From contig NZ_PVZB01000001.1 in NCBI RefSeq assembly GCF_003002025.1, forward strand, positions 558,001 to 622,000: DNA of 64,000 nt, given 5' to 3'. The notes below the pieces were generated by a model that was not told the origin of the DNA, ran no database searches, and saw only the letters and a program-made list of their open reading frames with translations. Each line of letters starts with the position of its first letter. Position 1 is the stretch's first letter. Both the position numbers and the translations under genes were made by a program. The DNA comes from Paraburkholderia sp. BL25I1N1 (GTDB lineage Bacteria; Pseudomonadota; Gammaproteobacteria; Burkholderiales; Burkholderiaceae). Shown here one piece after another: positions 8,656 to 17,246 of the stretch.

Positions 8656-10417
8656 GCAATTTCACTCCGAAACGCAGCGCGACGCCGAGCCCGGCGCCGA
8701 CCATCGCGATGTTGATGACAGAAAGCGCCGCGACCTGATCGACCGCACCGGTCGCCCACAGCGACACCAGCAGCGCGCCGATCACTTCGGTGCCGGGAGA
8801 AAGCAGATAGACCGCGGTCGAATACTCGCGCTCGAAGATCATGAAGATCAGCAGCCACGCCGCGAGCAAACCGAAGCGCACGAGCGGCAGCGTCACATCG
8901 AGACTCACGCGTGCACGCGTGCCGCCGGCGCTGCGTCCCGCTTCTTCGAGCTCGGGGCCGACCTGCAACAGGGCGCTCTGAATCAGACGCATGCCGTACG
9001 CGAGCCACACGACCGTGTACGCGATCCAGATGCTCCACATGGAGTTCTTCAGTTCCTTCAGGCCGGGCACGAAGAGAAAGATCCACAGGAAGGCGAGACC
9101 GGCGAGCAGCCCCGGCACCGCGCGCGGCAACAGCACGAGGTAATCGAGCAGACGCGTGGCCCAGTCGTTGCGGCGATGGCCGGCAAATGCCACCAGCGAA
9201 TAGAAGCCCACCGCCAGCGCACCGCCTATCACGCCGATGCCGAGCGTGTTCAGAATCGCGCGCACCAGGGTGTCCTGCTCGAACAGTTCGGCGAAGTTGG
9301 CGAGCGTGAGAACGTCGCCGAGATGCACGCCTTGTCCCCAATTGGTGACGAACGCGCGCAACGTGATGCCGGAGATCGGCACGAACACCGTCAGCAGCAG
9401 CCACAGCGCGACGATCGCGAGTGCGATCCAGCGCCATGCGCCGAGCGGCAGTACAGTCTGACGTCCCGCTTTGCCCTTGACCGTGACGAATCGATTCGCA
9501 CTCTTCAGCAGCCGGCGTTGCAGCAGCACGAGCGGGAATGTGATCGCGACGATGCACATCGCGACCGCGGCCATCAGGTGATACGAGGGAATGCCGAGTT
9601 TGTTGGTGAGCTTGTAGAGATACGTGGCCAGCACGAGGTGCCCTTCGGGATCGCCGAGCACGAGCGGCAGGCCGAACACTTCGAAGCCGAGGAAGAACAC
9701 CAGCACGCCGGCGAACAGCAGCGCGGGCAGCGTCATCGGCAGGCTGACGTCGAGCGCGACGCGAAACGGCCGCGCGCCGGCGACACGCGCCGCTTCCTCG
9801 ACGTCCGAGCCGAGATTACGCAGCGCCGCCGACGAATACAGATACACGTGCGGCACATGCGTGAGGCCGACGATCACCGTGATGGCGAATACCGAGTACA
9901 CGGTCCACGGCGCTTCCGCGGTGCCGAACAGCTCCATCCACCAGACCGAATAAAAGCCGACCGGGCCGGCCGCGACCACATAGCCGAACGCGAGCACCAT
10001 CGGCGAGACGAACACCGGCGTGAGCAGCAGCGGTTCGAGCCAGCGACGGCCGGGCAGGTCGGTGCGCACCATCAGGAACGCGAGAATGCCGCCGAGCGGA
10101 ATCGAGATGAACAGCATTCCGGCTGCGATGACAAATGAGTTTTTCAGTGCCGACCAGAAGTCCGGGTCGCTGAAAATGAATTCGAAACCGCTGAGGCCGA
10201 AGGCGCGCTTCGCGTCGAAGAACGGTGCGTTCAGCACGCTCTGCAGCAGGATGAAGCCGAGCGGCAGCGCCACCGCCACGGTTAGAACCGCGATGACGAG
10301 CCAGCGCAGCAGCCCCAAGAACGGCTGAAGTGCGCCGGGCGGTATCGCGCCGTTGGAGCGGCCGTTTGCCGCGTGCGGTAGCGCGGCGCGGTGTCCGGTT
10401 GCGCTGGTGAAAGGCAT
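8648..10417 (-). CDS. ABC transporter permease with two fused transmembrane domains (FbpB type)
   Basis: A 589-residue inner-membrane protein made of two tandem BPD_transp_1 units of about 280 residues. Each has six predicted helices and an EAA coupling loop: SDVEEAARVAGARPF in the first half and ELEEAGRSAGGTRA in the second. This fused arrangement is standard for FbpB/ThiP-type permeases. The start is taken at ATG 10417 behind AGGGGGACC; an in-frame ATG at 10447 lacks a good site. It pairs with the ATPase that overlaps its 3' end and with the binding protein encoded just upstream. Confidence 0.88.
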   Translation of the reverse strand: MPFTSATGHRAALPHAANGRSNGAIPPGALQPFLGLLRWLVIAVLTVAVALPLGFILLQSVLNAPFFDAKRAFGLSGFEFIFSDPDFWSALKNSFVIAAGMLFISIPLGGILAFLMVRTDLPGRRWLEPLLLTPVFVSPMVLAFGYVVAAGPVGFYSVWWMELFGTAEAPWTVYSVFAITVIVGLTHVPHVYLYSSAALRNLGSDVEEAARVAGARPFRVALDVSLPMTLPALLFAGVLVFFLGFEVFGLPLVLGDPEGHLVLATYLYKLTNKLGIPSYHLMAAVAMCIVAITFPLVLLQRRLLKSANRFVTVKGKAGRQTVLPLGAWRWIALAIVALWLLLTVFVPISGITLRAFVTNWGQGVHLGDVLTLANFAELFEQDTLVRAILNTLGIGVIGGALAVGFYSLVAFAGHRRNDWATRLLDYLVLLPRAVPGLLAGLAFLWIFLFVPGLKELKNSMWSIWIAYTVVWLAYGMRLIQSALLQVGPELEEAGRSAGGTRARVSLDVTLPLVRFGLLAAWLLIFMIFEREYSTAVYLLSPGTEVIGALLVSLWATGAVDQVAALSVINIAMVGAGLGVALRFGVKLHG

Positions 10418-10516
10418 GAGGGTCCCCCTGCGGCACGCTGGCCGCACATCGACAGGTCTGGAAAGAAGGGCCGCCGCGCGTGTCAGCGCGGCCGCTTGGG
10501 CGTCAAACGCGAACGG

Positions 10517-11605
10517 CTAGCGCCTGATGGACTGTTGCCACTGCTTGAGGAATTCGAGGCGCTTCGACTGATCGAGATAGACCAGCAGTTCCGCGCCGAT
10601 AGGGACTGGTTTAAGCGAGTTGCCGAGTTGCTTCGTGAGGGCCGCCATCGACGTTTCGCCTTCCACGTCGGCGCGAATCGAGAACAGACCCGCCTGATTC
10701 GCCAACAGCGTCTGGCCGCGTCGCGAGAGCAGATAGTCGACCCACAGCTTCGCGGCGTTCGGGCTTTGCGCTTTCTTCGAAATGGTCACGAGCCGGCTCG
10801 CCACCAGCGTGTAGTCTTTCGGGTAGACATAACCGATAGATGGATCTTTCTTCGCCTTGATGACCGCGTACGAGCCGAGAATGTTGTAGCCGATCAGGTT
10901 CTCACCGGAGGAGATGCGCTCCATCATCGCGCCCGTGCTCGATTGCAGCTTCGGGCCGGTGGCGCCCATGGCCTTGACCAGATCCCACGTGACCTGCGGG
11001 TTGACGCGTACGTCCTGGGTCAGATAGTTGAAGCCGACGCCGGACTTTTCGATGTCGTAAGTGGTGACGCGGCCTTTGAACCTGTCGGATTTGTCTTGCA
11101 GCAGTTTGATCAGATCAGCGCGCGTTTGCGGCACCTCGCCGGCCGGCATGAGGCGTTTGTTGTAGACGATCGCGAGCGGCTCGTACGTGGTGCCGTACGC
11201 CTGCTTCTGGTACTGCGCCCACTGCGGCAACTGCTTCGCTTCGGGGGATTCGTAAGCGGTCATCAGGCCGTCGTTGACGAGCTTGATCTGCAGGTCCATG
11301 GCCGAGCTCCACAGCACATCGGCGCTCACGCCGCTGGCCGCGTTTTCGCTGATGTAGCGGTTGTACAGCTCGGTGGTGTTCATGTCGTTGTATTCGACTT
11401 TGACGCCATAGAGGCTTTCAAAATCCTTGATGAGTGGACGCACCAGCGCGGTGTCCGTGACCGAATAGACGATCAGCTTGCCTTCCTTTTTCGCACCGTC
11501 GACCGTGGCCTGGTAGTCAGTGGGATAACCGGGTGGAATGGCCGCCCACGCTGAATTCGTTGCGAATGCGACAGCGACAGCCAGGGCCTTGAAGTTGATT
11601 TGCAC
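10517..11605 (-). CDS. Periplasmic binding protein of the ABC importer (AfuA/FbpA-like, SBP family 1)
   Basis: A 362-residue protein read from a GTG at 11603-11605 that is preceded by TGGAGGACGAC. From this start the N-terminus is a signal peptide of 22 residues ending NSAWAA. The mature part has the pattern of AfuA-type binding proteins: EGKLIVYSVTD, VKVEYNDMNT, ADVLWSSAMD, PLAIVYNKRLMP and VNPQVTWDLV. The iron-liganding tandem tyrosines of FbpA are not evident, so an organic anion is as likely as iron. It is the first gene of the operon with permease, ATPase and porin. Confidence 0.87.
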   Translation of the reverse strand: MQINFKALAVAVAFATNSAWAAIPPGYPTDYQATVDGAKKEGKLIVYSVTDTALVRPLIKDFESLYGVKVEYNDMNTTELYNRYISENAASGVSADVLWSSAMDLQIKLVNDGLMTAYESPEAKQLPQWAQYQKQAYGTTYEPLAIVYNKRLMPAGEVPQTRADLIKLLQDKSDRFKGRVTTYDIEKSGVGFNYLTQDVRVNPQVTWDLVKAMGATGPKLQSSTGAMMERISSGENLIGYNILGSYAVIKAKKDPSIGYVYPKDYTLVASRLVTISKKAQSPNAAKLWVDYLLSRRGQTLLANQAGLFSIRADVEGETSMAALTKQLGNSLKPVPIGAELLVYLDQSKRLEFLKQWQQSIRR

Positions 11606-11689
11606 GTCGTCCTCCAGATATCTCGATGTTGGTTTTGTGTAGGCGAATGAATACAGTCCGATCCTGTCCCGCCTGGTCACCGACGCGCT

Positions 11690-11880
11690 GACCAGCGACA
11701 TTGACAGTCGACTACCCGTGCTGATACTGAGCGCGCACGGCTCGGCGGGAGAGCGCGCGCATGGTCTCGATCTGAGCGCCGACGACTGTTTTCGCCACAC
11801 CATTCTCTCTCACGGAAATGGATGCGCGCGCACGTGTGCTACTACGTCGCAGCCGTGGCGATATCGATGTCGAGAAGGAT
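11690..11880 (+). pseudogene. Remnant of an OmpR-family response regulator (frameshifted)
   Basis: Two frames of the plus strand give adjoining pieces of a receiver domain. About 11710-11790 reads RLPVLILSAHGSAGERAHGL then DLSADD, the conserved strand-4 to Lys-loop region. From about 11800 a shifted frame reads FSLTEMDARARVLLRRS, the alpha-5 and linker region. The Lys-Pro pair lies at the frameshift, the start of the receiver and the DNA-binding domain are absent, and the second piece soon ends in a stop. This is a decayed two-component regulator that may once have governed the neighbouring importer operon. Confidence 0.6.
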
Positions 11881-12003
11881 AGGGTGCCTAACGATCGTAG
11901 GCGAAGGGGCATTGAAGGCAGCTGAATCGCGCTGTGCAGCAGGCGGGGCGCATCGCGGCCGTTGCTCTTGCAGTCGCGGCTCGATGCGGACAACGGCTAT
12001 TGA

Positions 12004-12162
12004 CTCAAGCGTGTGGCGCTGCTGCTGCATAAGGTCGCACGCGGCGTGACGCTCCACCGCTTGCGGGTGATGCGCTCGCCTGGTATCAATCCCGGTTTCG
12101 AGCTGGACGTGCGGGGCGACGTGACAGGCCGGATCGATCTGCTGGCGGAACGGAGCGGCTAG
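12004..12162 (+). pseudogene. Unrecognised coding remnant
   Basis: The frame from 12013 to the stop at 12162 gives about 50 residues with protein-like composition, including TLHRLRVMRSPGINPGFELD and GRIDLLAERSG. Directly upstream the same frame has a TGA inside an otherwise open stretch (LQSRLDADNGY then stop), consistent with a nonsense mutation. I do not recognise the family. Together with the regulator remnant it suggests that 11.6-12.2 kb is a graveyard of an old locus. No intact gene is present there. Confidence 0.3.
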
Positions 12163-12229
12163 CTGAGCGATTACGCCATACGGCGTCATTCAGCCGCTTG
12201 ACTACTCGATCACTCAACCGGTCAACCAC

Positions 12230-13381
12230 TCAGCGGCGAATCGGAAAGCGCTGTGCATAAGCAGTGGGTGACGTATCTTCGCGCCACGTTTCGCCGTCGA
12301 TCAAGACCTGAGAGGCGCCTTTTTCCGGCACGGCCACGTTCACAGTGACGGCCGCCTCGCGATACAACTGCGTCTGGTTGATCCGCGCGGCAACGTCCGC
12401 ATATTCCGCACGCGCGTCGATCATGCCCCATCGTTCGAATTGCGTGAGAAACCACGCACCTTCGAACGCATGCGGGTAGTTGACCGCGCCATTGTCGAAG
12501 AAGCGTATGGGCAAACCGCCCGGCGATGAAGCGGCAATCTGGTCGCCCAAACGTGCCGCGATCAACGCTTCATCAATGCCGACATATTCGGGCCGCGCAA
12601 GCCAGCGTGCGATTTCCTCGCGGTGTCCCGCGCCGTCGAGCCAGCGGCATGCTTCGAGCATGGTCTGCACGAGAGCGCGCGCGGCATTCGGATTCGCGCT
12701 GACAAAATCGCGGCGGCACGCCAGCACTTTGTCGGGATGATCCGGCCACACGTCGCTCGTATAAGCGATCGTTCTGCCGACGCCTTGCGCTTCTGCCTGC
12801 GCGTTCCAGGGCTCGCCGACACAGAGGCCGTCGAGTTTGTCGTCGGCGAGCGCCGCGACCATTTGCGGCGGCGGAATCGCCACGCTCTCGATCCCCCGCA
12901 ACGGATCCACGCCTTGCGACGCGAGCCAGTAGTACAGCCACATCGCGTGCGTGCCGGTTGGGAAGGTTTGCGCGAAGACGGGTTTGCGGCCGAGCGTGGC
13001 GAGCGCCCTGGGTAGCGTGCCGTGTTCGGCGAGCGCATCGGCGAGACGGTTCGACAGTGTGATGGCCTGGCCATTGCGGTTGAGCACCATCAGCACCGCC
13101 ATCTCGGTTTGCGGTCCACCGAGGCCCAGCTGCACGCCGTAGACGAGTCCGTAGAGCGCATGGGCCGCATCCAGATCGCCCGACAACAGTTTGTCGCGCA
13201 CGGCGGCCCATGAAGGCTGGCGCGACAACTCCAGCGTCAGGCCGTGCGCATGGCCGAATTCGAGCAGCTTGGCGGCGACGAGCGGTGCGGCGTCCGAAAG
13301 CGCCACGAAACCGAGCCGCAAATGAGTCTTCTCGAGCTGTCCCGATGCGGACGTGGTGGCGAGTGAAGTAGGAGAGTTCAT
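12230..13381 (-). CDS. nasS: NasS-like nitrate sensor (NrtA/NMT1-type binding protein without signal peptide)
   Basis: A 383-residue protein of the nitrate/sulfonate-binding family. There is no signal peptide, so it is cytosolic, unlike NrtA. It shows the NrtA pattern: LRLGFVALSDAAPLVAAKLL, MWLYYWLASQG, VGEPWNAQA and FFDNGAVNYPHA. In known systems NasS holds the NasT antiterminator until nitrate or nitrite binds. Here it follows nasT on the same strand with the start only 10 bases after the nasT stop, so the two are co-expressed. No nitrate reductase or transporter gene is within the window. Confidence 0.85.
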   Translation of the reverse strand: MNSPTSLATTSASGQLEKTHLRLGFVALSDAAPLVAAKLLEFGHAHGLTLELSRQPSWAAVRDKLLSGDLDAAHALYGLVYGVQLGLGGPQTEMAVLMVLNRNGQAITLSNRLADALAEHGTLPRALATLGRKPVFAQTFPTGTHAMWLYYWLASQGVDPLRGIESVAIPPPQMVAALADDKLDGLCVGEPWNAQAEAQGVGRTIAYTSDVWPDHPDKVLACRRDFVSANPNAARALVQTMLEACRWLDGAGHREEIARWLARPEYVGIDEALIAARLGDQIAASSPGGLPIRFFDNGAVNYPHAFEGAWFLTQFERWGMIDARAEYADVAARINQTQLYREAAVTVNVAVPEKGASQVLIDGETWREDTSPTAYAQRFPIRR

Positions 13382-13391
13382 GGACGGCGCT

Positions 13392-13967
13392 TCATTTGAG
13401 CGAGTCAGCCGCCGCGACAATGGCGCGCGCGATCTCGGCGAGTTTGACGCCCTGGTTCATCGCGCGTTTGCGCAGGCTGGCGTAGGCGGCGTGTTCGGTG
13501 ATTTTCTGCTGATCCATCAGGATGCGTTTGGCCCGATCGATCAGCTTGCGCTCGGCGAGTTCGTTCTCGACTTGCGCGAGACGTTCGCGCAACTGCGATT
13601 CCTGCGCAAAACGCGCGAGCGCGACTTCGAGGATCGGCGCGAGACGCTCGGTCGCGAGACCTTCGACGAGATAGGCCGTGACGCCCGCGCCGACGGCGTC
13701 GCGAATCAATTGCTGGTTGGCGTCGTGGCTGAACATCAGCACCGGACGCGGCGCGGTGGCGTTCATCACGGCAAGTTGTTCGAGCGTGTCGCGCGACGGC
13801 GATTCGGTATCGATGATGATGACGTCCGGCCGCTCGCTCTGCACCACGCGATGCAGCGCTTGCGGCGTCGCGGTGCCCGCCAGCATCTCGTAGCCGAGGC
13901 GGGCAAGGGCGTCGCGAAGGTCGCCGATGGGCTTATCGGTGTCGGTTACGAGGAGAACGCGCAGCAT
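13392..13967 (-). CDS. nasT: NasT-like ANTAR-domain antiterminator/response regulator
   Basis: A 191-residue protein with a receiver-like N-terminal domain (VIIIDTES with Asp near residue 53) and a C-terminal ANTAR RNA-binding domain from about residue 135: AERKLIDRAKRILMDQQ, then EHAAYASLRKRAMNQG and EIARAIV. ANTAR proteins bind paired hexaloop hairpins in leader RNA and prevent termination of nitrate-assimilation operons. It is immediately upstream of and co-oriented with nasS, the canonical partner. The target leader is expected elsewhere in the genome. Confidence 0.9.
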   Translation of the reverse strand: MLRVLLVTDTDKPIGDLRDALARLGYEMLAGTATPQALHRVVQSERPDVIIIDTESPSRDTLEQLAVMNATAPRPVLMFSHDANQQLIRDAVGAGVTAYLVEGLATERLAPILEVALARFAQESQLRERLAQVENELAERKLIDRAKRILMDQQKITEHAAYASLRKRAMNQGVKLAEIARAIVAAADSLK

Positions 13968-14144
13968 GGAGTGGGGTTTTATCGACGGCTAGCGTTGTAT
14001 AAAGCAACGGCTATGCCACCGATACGCGCGAAGGTGAAACGAAAGCAGGCACGGACTTAGCGGCGGCTTAGACCGCTGCGGCTGCACCTGCGTGGGGCGC
14101 GTCCGGCCGACGCACCGAAGCGGCGCATGGCGGCGCCGCTCATT

Positions 14145-15389
14145 TCACTGGCGCCACGCGCTGTAACTGCGGGGCGAGAACAGAAAACCGACGGCGATCA
14201 TTGCGACGACGCAGCCGGCCAGCATGATCCACGCGCCGCCGAAGCTCCCGCTCCAACCTCGCACGAGGCCGGCCACGACCGGCGCGATAGCCGCCACGAT
14301 GAAGCCGACGCCCTGCGTGAACGCGATCAGCTTGCCGGCCACACGATGGTCGGCCGAATGATCCATGGCGGTCACGAGCGTCAGCGAAAAAGTCCCGCCG
14401 AGTCCCGCGCCTGCCACGCCGACCCACAGCAAGGGTGCGGCGTCGGGCCAGACGATCAAGCCAAGCAGACCGGCCAGTTGCGCGGTTAGGCCGAGCATGA
14501 GCCACGGCCGGCGATCGCGGAACGACGCCGCGGCGAGCGGCAGCAACAGGGCCGCGGCGGCCTGGAACACCGTCATGCCTGCCAGCAGCGACCCGCTTGC
14601 CGCGACGCTCACGCCGCGTTGCTGGTAAAACGCCGGCAGCCACGCGACCAGACTCGTATAGCCGCCGTTGACGATGCCGAAGTAGAGGCCGAGCGTCCAC
14701 GCGCGCCGCGTGCGCCATAGCGAAAGCGGGACGGCATGCGCGGACGCAGCGTGGGCGGCGGCGCCGTTCGACGGGGACTGCCGGTTCAATGCCCACCAGC
14801 ACAGCAGCGCGACGCAAGCCGGAAGTGCCCACACCGCGAGCCCCGCATGCCATGACTGCGCCGCGCGACTCACCCACGGACTCAAACTCGCGCCCAGGCC
14901 GCCGCCGCCCATGATCGACGCGGAGAACACGCCCATCGCGAGCGGCACGCGCGCATGAAAGCGCTGCTTCATCACGGCGGGCAGGAGCGCCTGAATCGCC
15001 GCGACGCCCACGCCGGCGAGCAACGCCGTGGCGAGCAGCGCCGCGCCGGTCGACGCGCTCCACCGCGCCGCGCAAGCCAGCGCGATGGCCAGCAAGCCGA
15101 GCGCGACACCGCGTGTTTCGCCGACCGTGCGGGTCAACGCGCCCGCACCGAATGCACCGATGCCCATCGCGACGACCGGCAGGCTGGTCAGCAACGACGC
15201 GCCGTAGAAGCTGAGGCCGGTTGCGGCGCGGATCGTCGTCATCAAAGGACTGATGGAGGTGAGCAGCGGACGCAGATTGATGCCGATCACGACGATCGCC
15301 CCCAGCCAGACGACGTCCTGCCACCTTAGTGCCGCGGTGGCGTGGTGAGCGGGAGCGTGGGTCGGATTGGCGCTGGAGGGCGGAGTCAC
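14145..15389 (-). CDS. MFS transporter, CynX/NimT (cyanate permease-like) family
   Basis: A 12-helix major facilitator, 414 residues from GTG 15389, whose Shine-Dalgarno AGGA sits six bases upstream. An in-frame ATG at 15455 would add 22 polar residues but has no ribosome-binding site and lies inside a regulatory palindrome, so the shorter form is preferred. The first helix reads VVWLGAIVVIGINLRPLLTSI, with the NLRP motif typical of CynX/NimT proteins. These carry small anions or drugs such as cyanate or nitroimidazole; substrate is unknown here. It is oriented with nasT-nasS but separated from them by about 180 bp. Confidence 0.82.
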   Translation of the reverse strand: MTPPSSANPTHAPAHHATAALRWQDVVWLGAIVVIGINLRPLLTSISPLMTTIRAATGLSFYGASLLTSLPVVAMGIGAFGAGALTRTVGETRGVALGLLAIALACAARWSASTGAALLATALLAGVGVAAIQALLPAVMKQRFHARVPLAMGVFSASIMGGGGLGASLSPWVSRAAQSWHAGLAVWALPACVALLCWWALNRQSPSNGAAAHAASAHAVPLSLWRTRRAWTLGLYFGIVNGGYTSLVAWLPAFYQQRGVSVAASGSLLAGMTVFQAAAALLLPLAAASFRDRRPWLMLGLTAQLAGLLGLIVWPDAAPLLWVGVAGAGLGGTFSLTLVTAMDHSADHRVAGKLIAFTQGVGFIVAAIAPVVAGLVRGWSGSFGGAWIMLAGCVVAMIAVGFLFSPRSYSAWRQ

Positions 15390-15444
15390 TTTGGTCCTGG
15401 TGGGGAGGGATGGGCGGCGTGAAAAACCGTGCAAGGCGCTTTTG

Positions 15445-15481
15445 TGGTCAACCATAATATCAAAAAATGGTTAACCATTTT
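15445..15481. promoter_or_regulatory. Tandem TGGTYAACCA palindromes, candidate GntR/FCD operators
   Basis: TGGTCAACCA at 15445-15454 and TGGTTAACCA at 15468-15477 lie 23 bp apart centre to centre. The second is the core of a perfect 18-bp palindrome (15464-15481). TGGT/ACCA half-sites are typical of FadR-subfamily GntR regulators, and such a gene begins about 0.8 kb away at 16262. The sites lie just upstream of the transporter start chosen here. Confidence 0.5.
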
Positions 15482-15780
15482 CGTGATGGCCGGTATAACG
15501 CGAGACGCTTTTGCGGACGCTCGCCGCTCTCCCTTCCATCCGGATAGCACTGCAGATACCGCGTGATCAGCTGGGTGGCCTCGCCCACGAGCGCTGCAAA
15601 CGCTTCGTCCGGCAGACGTTCGGCATGGTGTACGACACGCTGAGTGCGTCAGCGCCTCGATGGACGTTACGCACACGAAGGCCGCAAGCACGAGGCCGAC
15701 CAAAGCATTCGTGTTGCCTTGGCTGGCGACTTTCCATGGTCAGGATATGCTGTCGGTTGTCAGCAAAATCACGATGCACG
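15482..15780. other. Intergenic stretch without an intact gene
   Basis: About 300 bases between the divergent MFS and SUI1-like genes. One minus-strand frame (about 15480-15640) looks faintly protein-like but has stops upstream and no start codon. It probably carries the divergent promoters. Confidence 0.4.
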
Positions 15781-16143
15781 ATGAAAACCAGTTCGAAAGG
15801 CGGCCTTGTCTATTCCACCGAAAACGGCCGCATGTGTCCCGAATGCAGCCGGGCGCTCGCGCAATGTGTCTGCAAGACGATCGCCAGGACACGAGCGGCA
15901 GGTGACGGCGTGGCGCGAGTGTCTCGCGAGACCAAGGGCCGAGGCGGGAAAAGCGTGACGCTCGTGAAGGGCCTCGTGCTCGATCCTGTTGCCTTGGCCT
16001 CGCTAGGCAAGCAGTTACGCACGGCCTGCGGTTCTGGCGGTACGGTCAAGGATGGCGTGATCGAAGTGCAGGGCGATCATTGCGAACGGGTGATCGAGGC
16101 GCTAAAGAAGGCCGACCATCAGGCGAAGCGGGCTGGGGGTTAA
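15781..16143 (+). CDS. SUI1/eIF-1-like translation factor (YciH family)
   Basis: A 120-residue protein. An N-terminal CPECSRALAQCVCK segment (CxxC...CxC) may bind zinc. The SUI1 core follows, with SRETKGRGGKSVTLVKGL, then LGKQLRTACGSGGTVKDG and IEVQGDHCERV. The GRGGK and GxGGTVKDG motifs are diagnostic of the eIF-1/YciH fold, which acts at the ribosomal P site in initiation. The length is close to E. coli YciH (108 residues). The start has only a weak ribosome-binding site. Confidence 0.9.
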   Translation: MKTSSKGGLVYSTENGRMCPECSRALAQCVCKTIARTRAAGDGVARVSRETKGRGGKSVTLVKGLVLDPVALASLGKQLRTACGSGGTVKDGVIEVQGDHCERVIEALKKADHQAKRAGG

Positions 16144-16261
16144 GCTCAACGCTCGAACGTCTCCCTGCAAAGTGGCTTTCTCAATGGGAGCGCAACTGAC
16201 GGCCGGAGCCGCTGCCGCTAGAATGCCTGCCGACATCGCTCCGTTCCCGACTATTGAATTC

Positions 16262-17005
16262 ATGGCTCCCCGTCCCCGCCCTGCGTCGCCTGCCGACACC
16301 GAAACGCCCATTCAAGCCGCAAGCGACGACGATGCGATCAGCGTCGAAGAGCGCATTTATGCGTCCATCACCGCGGCGTTGTTGCAAGGACGCCTGCGGC
16401 CGGGCGCGCAACTCGTCGAACGCGATCTCGCCGCCGCGTTCGGCTGCACGCGCGGCGCGCTGCGCAAGGTGCTGGCACGGCTCGGCTTCGAGGGCAAGCT
16501 CGTGCTGGAGGCGAATCGCGGGGCGTTCGTGCCGTCGCCGTCGGAAGAAGACATTCGCCAGGTGTATCGCGCGCGGCAGATCGTCGAGGCGGGCATCGTC
16601 GCGGCTTTGTGCGGGACGTTGAGCGCGCCGCACAAGCGGCGCCTGCGCGCGCACGTGCGCAGCGAGGAGAAGGCAATGAGAGCGGGCGCTGTCGAAGAAT
16701 CCGTGCGTCTTGCCGGCCAGTTTCATGTGCTGCTGACGGAGCTGGCCGGCGGCACGGAATTGCTCGGGCTGGTCGGGCAACTGGTCGCCAAGACCGAGCT
16801 GTACAAAGCGCTCTTCGACCCGTCAAAGGGCTCGACCTGCTCCGCGGATGAACACACGCAAATCATCGACGCACTCGACGCGGGCGACCTCGGCGTTGCC
16901 CTGTCGGCGATGCGCGAACATCTGGCGGAACTGGAAGAGCGGGTGATCGAGCAGGTGCGCAAAAGCGCCGCCGGAGAAAATCTCGGGGCGGTGTTCGGAC
17001 TTTAA
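16262..17005 (+). CDS. GntR-family transcriptional regulator with FCD ligand domain
   Basis: A winged helix-turn-helix occupies roughly the region encoded at 16340-16530 (ERIYASITAALLQGRLRPG, RDLAAAFGCTRGALRKVL, GAFVPSPSEEDI). A helical FCD effector domain follows, with RQIVEAGIVAALCG and FHVLLTELAGG, then DEHTQIIDALDAGD. These are FadR-subfamily features. The start is uncertain: ATG 16262, 16223 or 16172 are in frame and none has a strong ribosome-binding site. It lies beyond the SUI1 gene from the CynX-type transporter, whose leader holds two GntR-type palindromes, so it may repress that gene. Its ligand is unknown. Confidence 0.85.
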   Translation: MAPRPRPASPADTETPIQAASDDDAISVEERIYASITAALLQGRLRPGAQLVERDLAAAFGCTRGALRKVLARLGFEGKLVLEANRGAFVPSPSEEDIRQVYRARQIVEAGIVAALCGTLSAPHKRRLRAHVRSEEKAMRAGAVEESVRLAGQFHVLLTELAGGTELLGLVGQLVAKTELYKALFDPSKGSTCSADEHTQIIDALDAGDLGVALSAMREHLAELEERVIEQVRKSAAGENLGAVFGL

Positions 17006-17246
17006 GCGTGCGTATGGAGGAGGCGAGGACGGCTGCGAAACGCCTGCTGGCAGTGGAAAGCGCCAGTGCTTGAGAAATCCGGGCAAAACCCGGCTGCGAC
17101 AAAGCGATGCCGCAGCGCGCCGCTCAGGCTCGAGTGATTGGATCAGCGAGTCAAGCCGGAGAAGGCGCGCGAATGGCTTCGCGTACAACTCAATCGCAAT
17201 GGATCACGCCAGGACCGTGCGGGGCGCGGTCAGCGTGCCGCCAGCC

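Noticed and set aside
15480..15640. Protein-like minus frame containing LPDEAFAALVGEATQLITRY
   Set aside because: Stops lie just upstream and no start codon is in frame; too short to assign as a gene or a named remnant.
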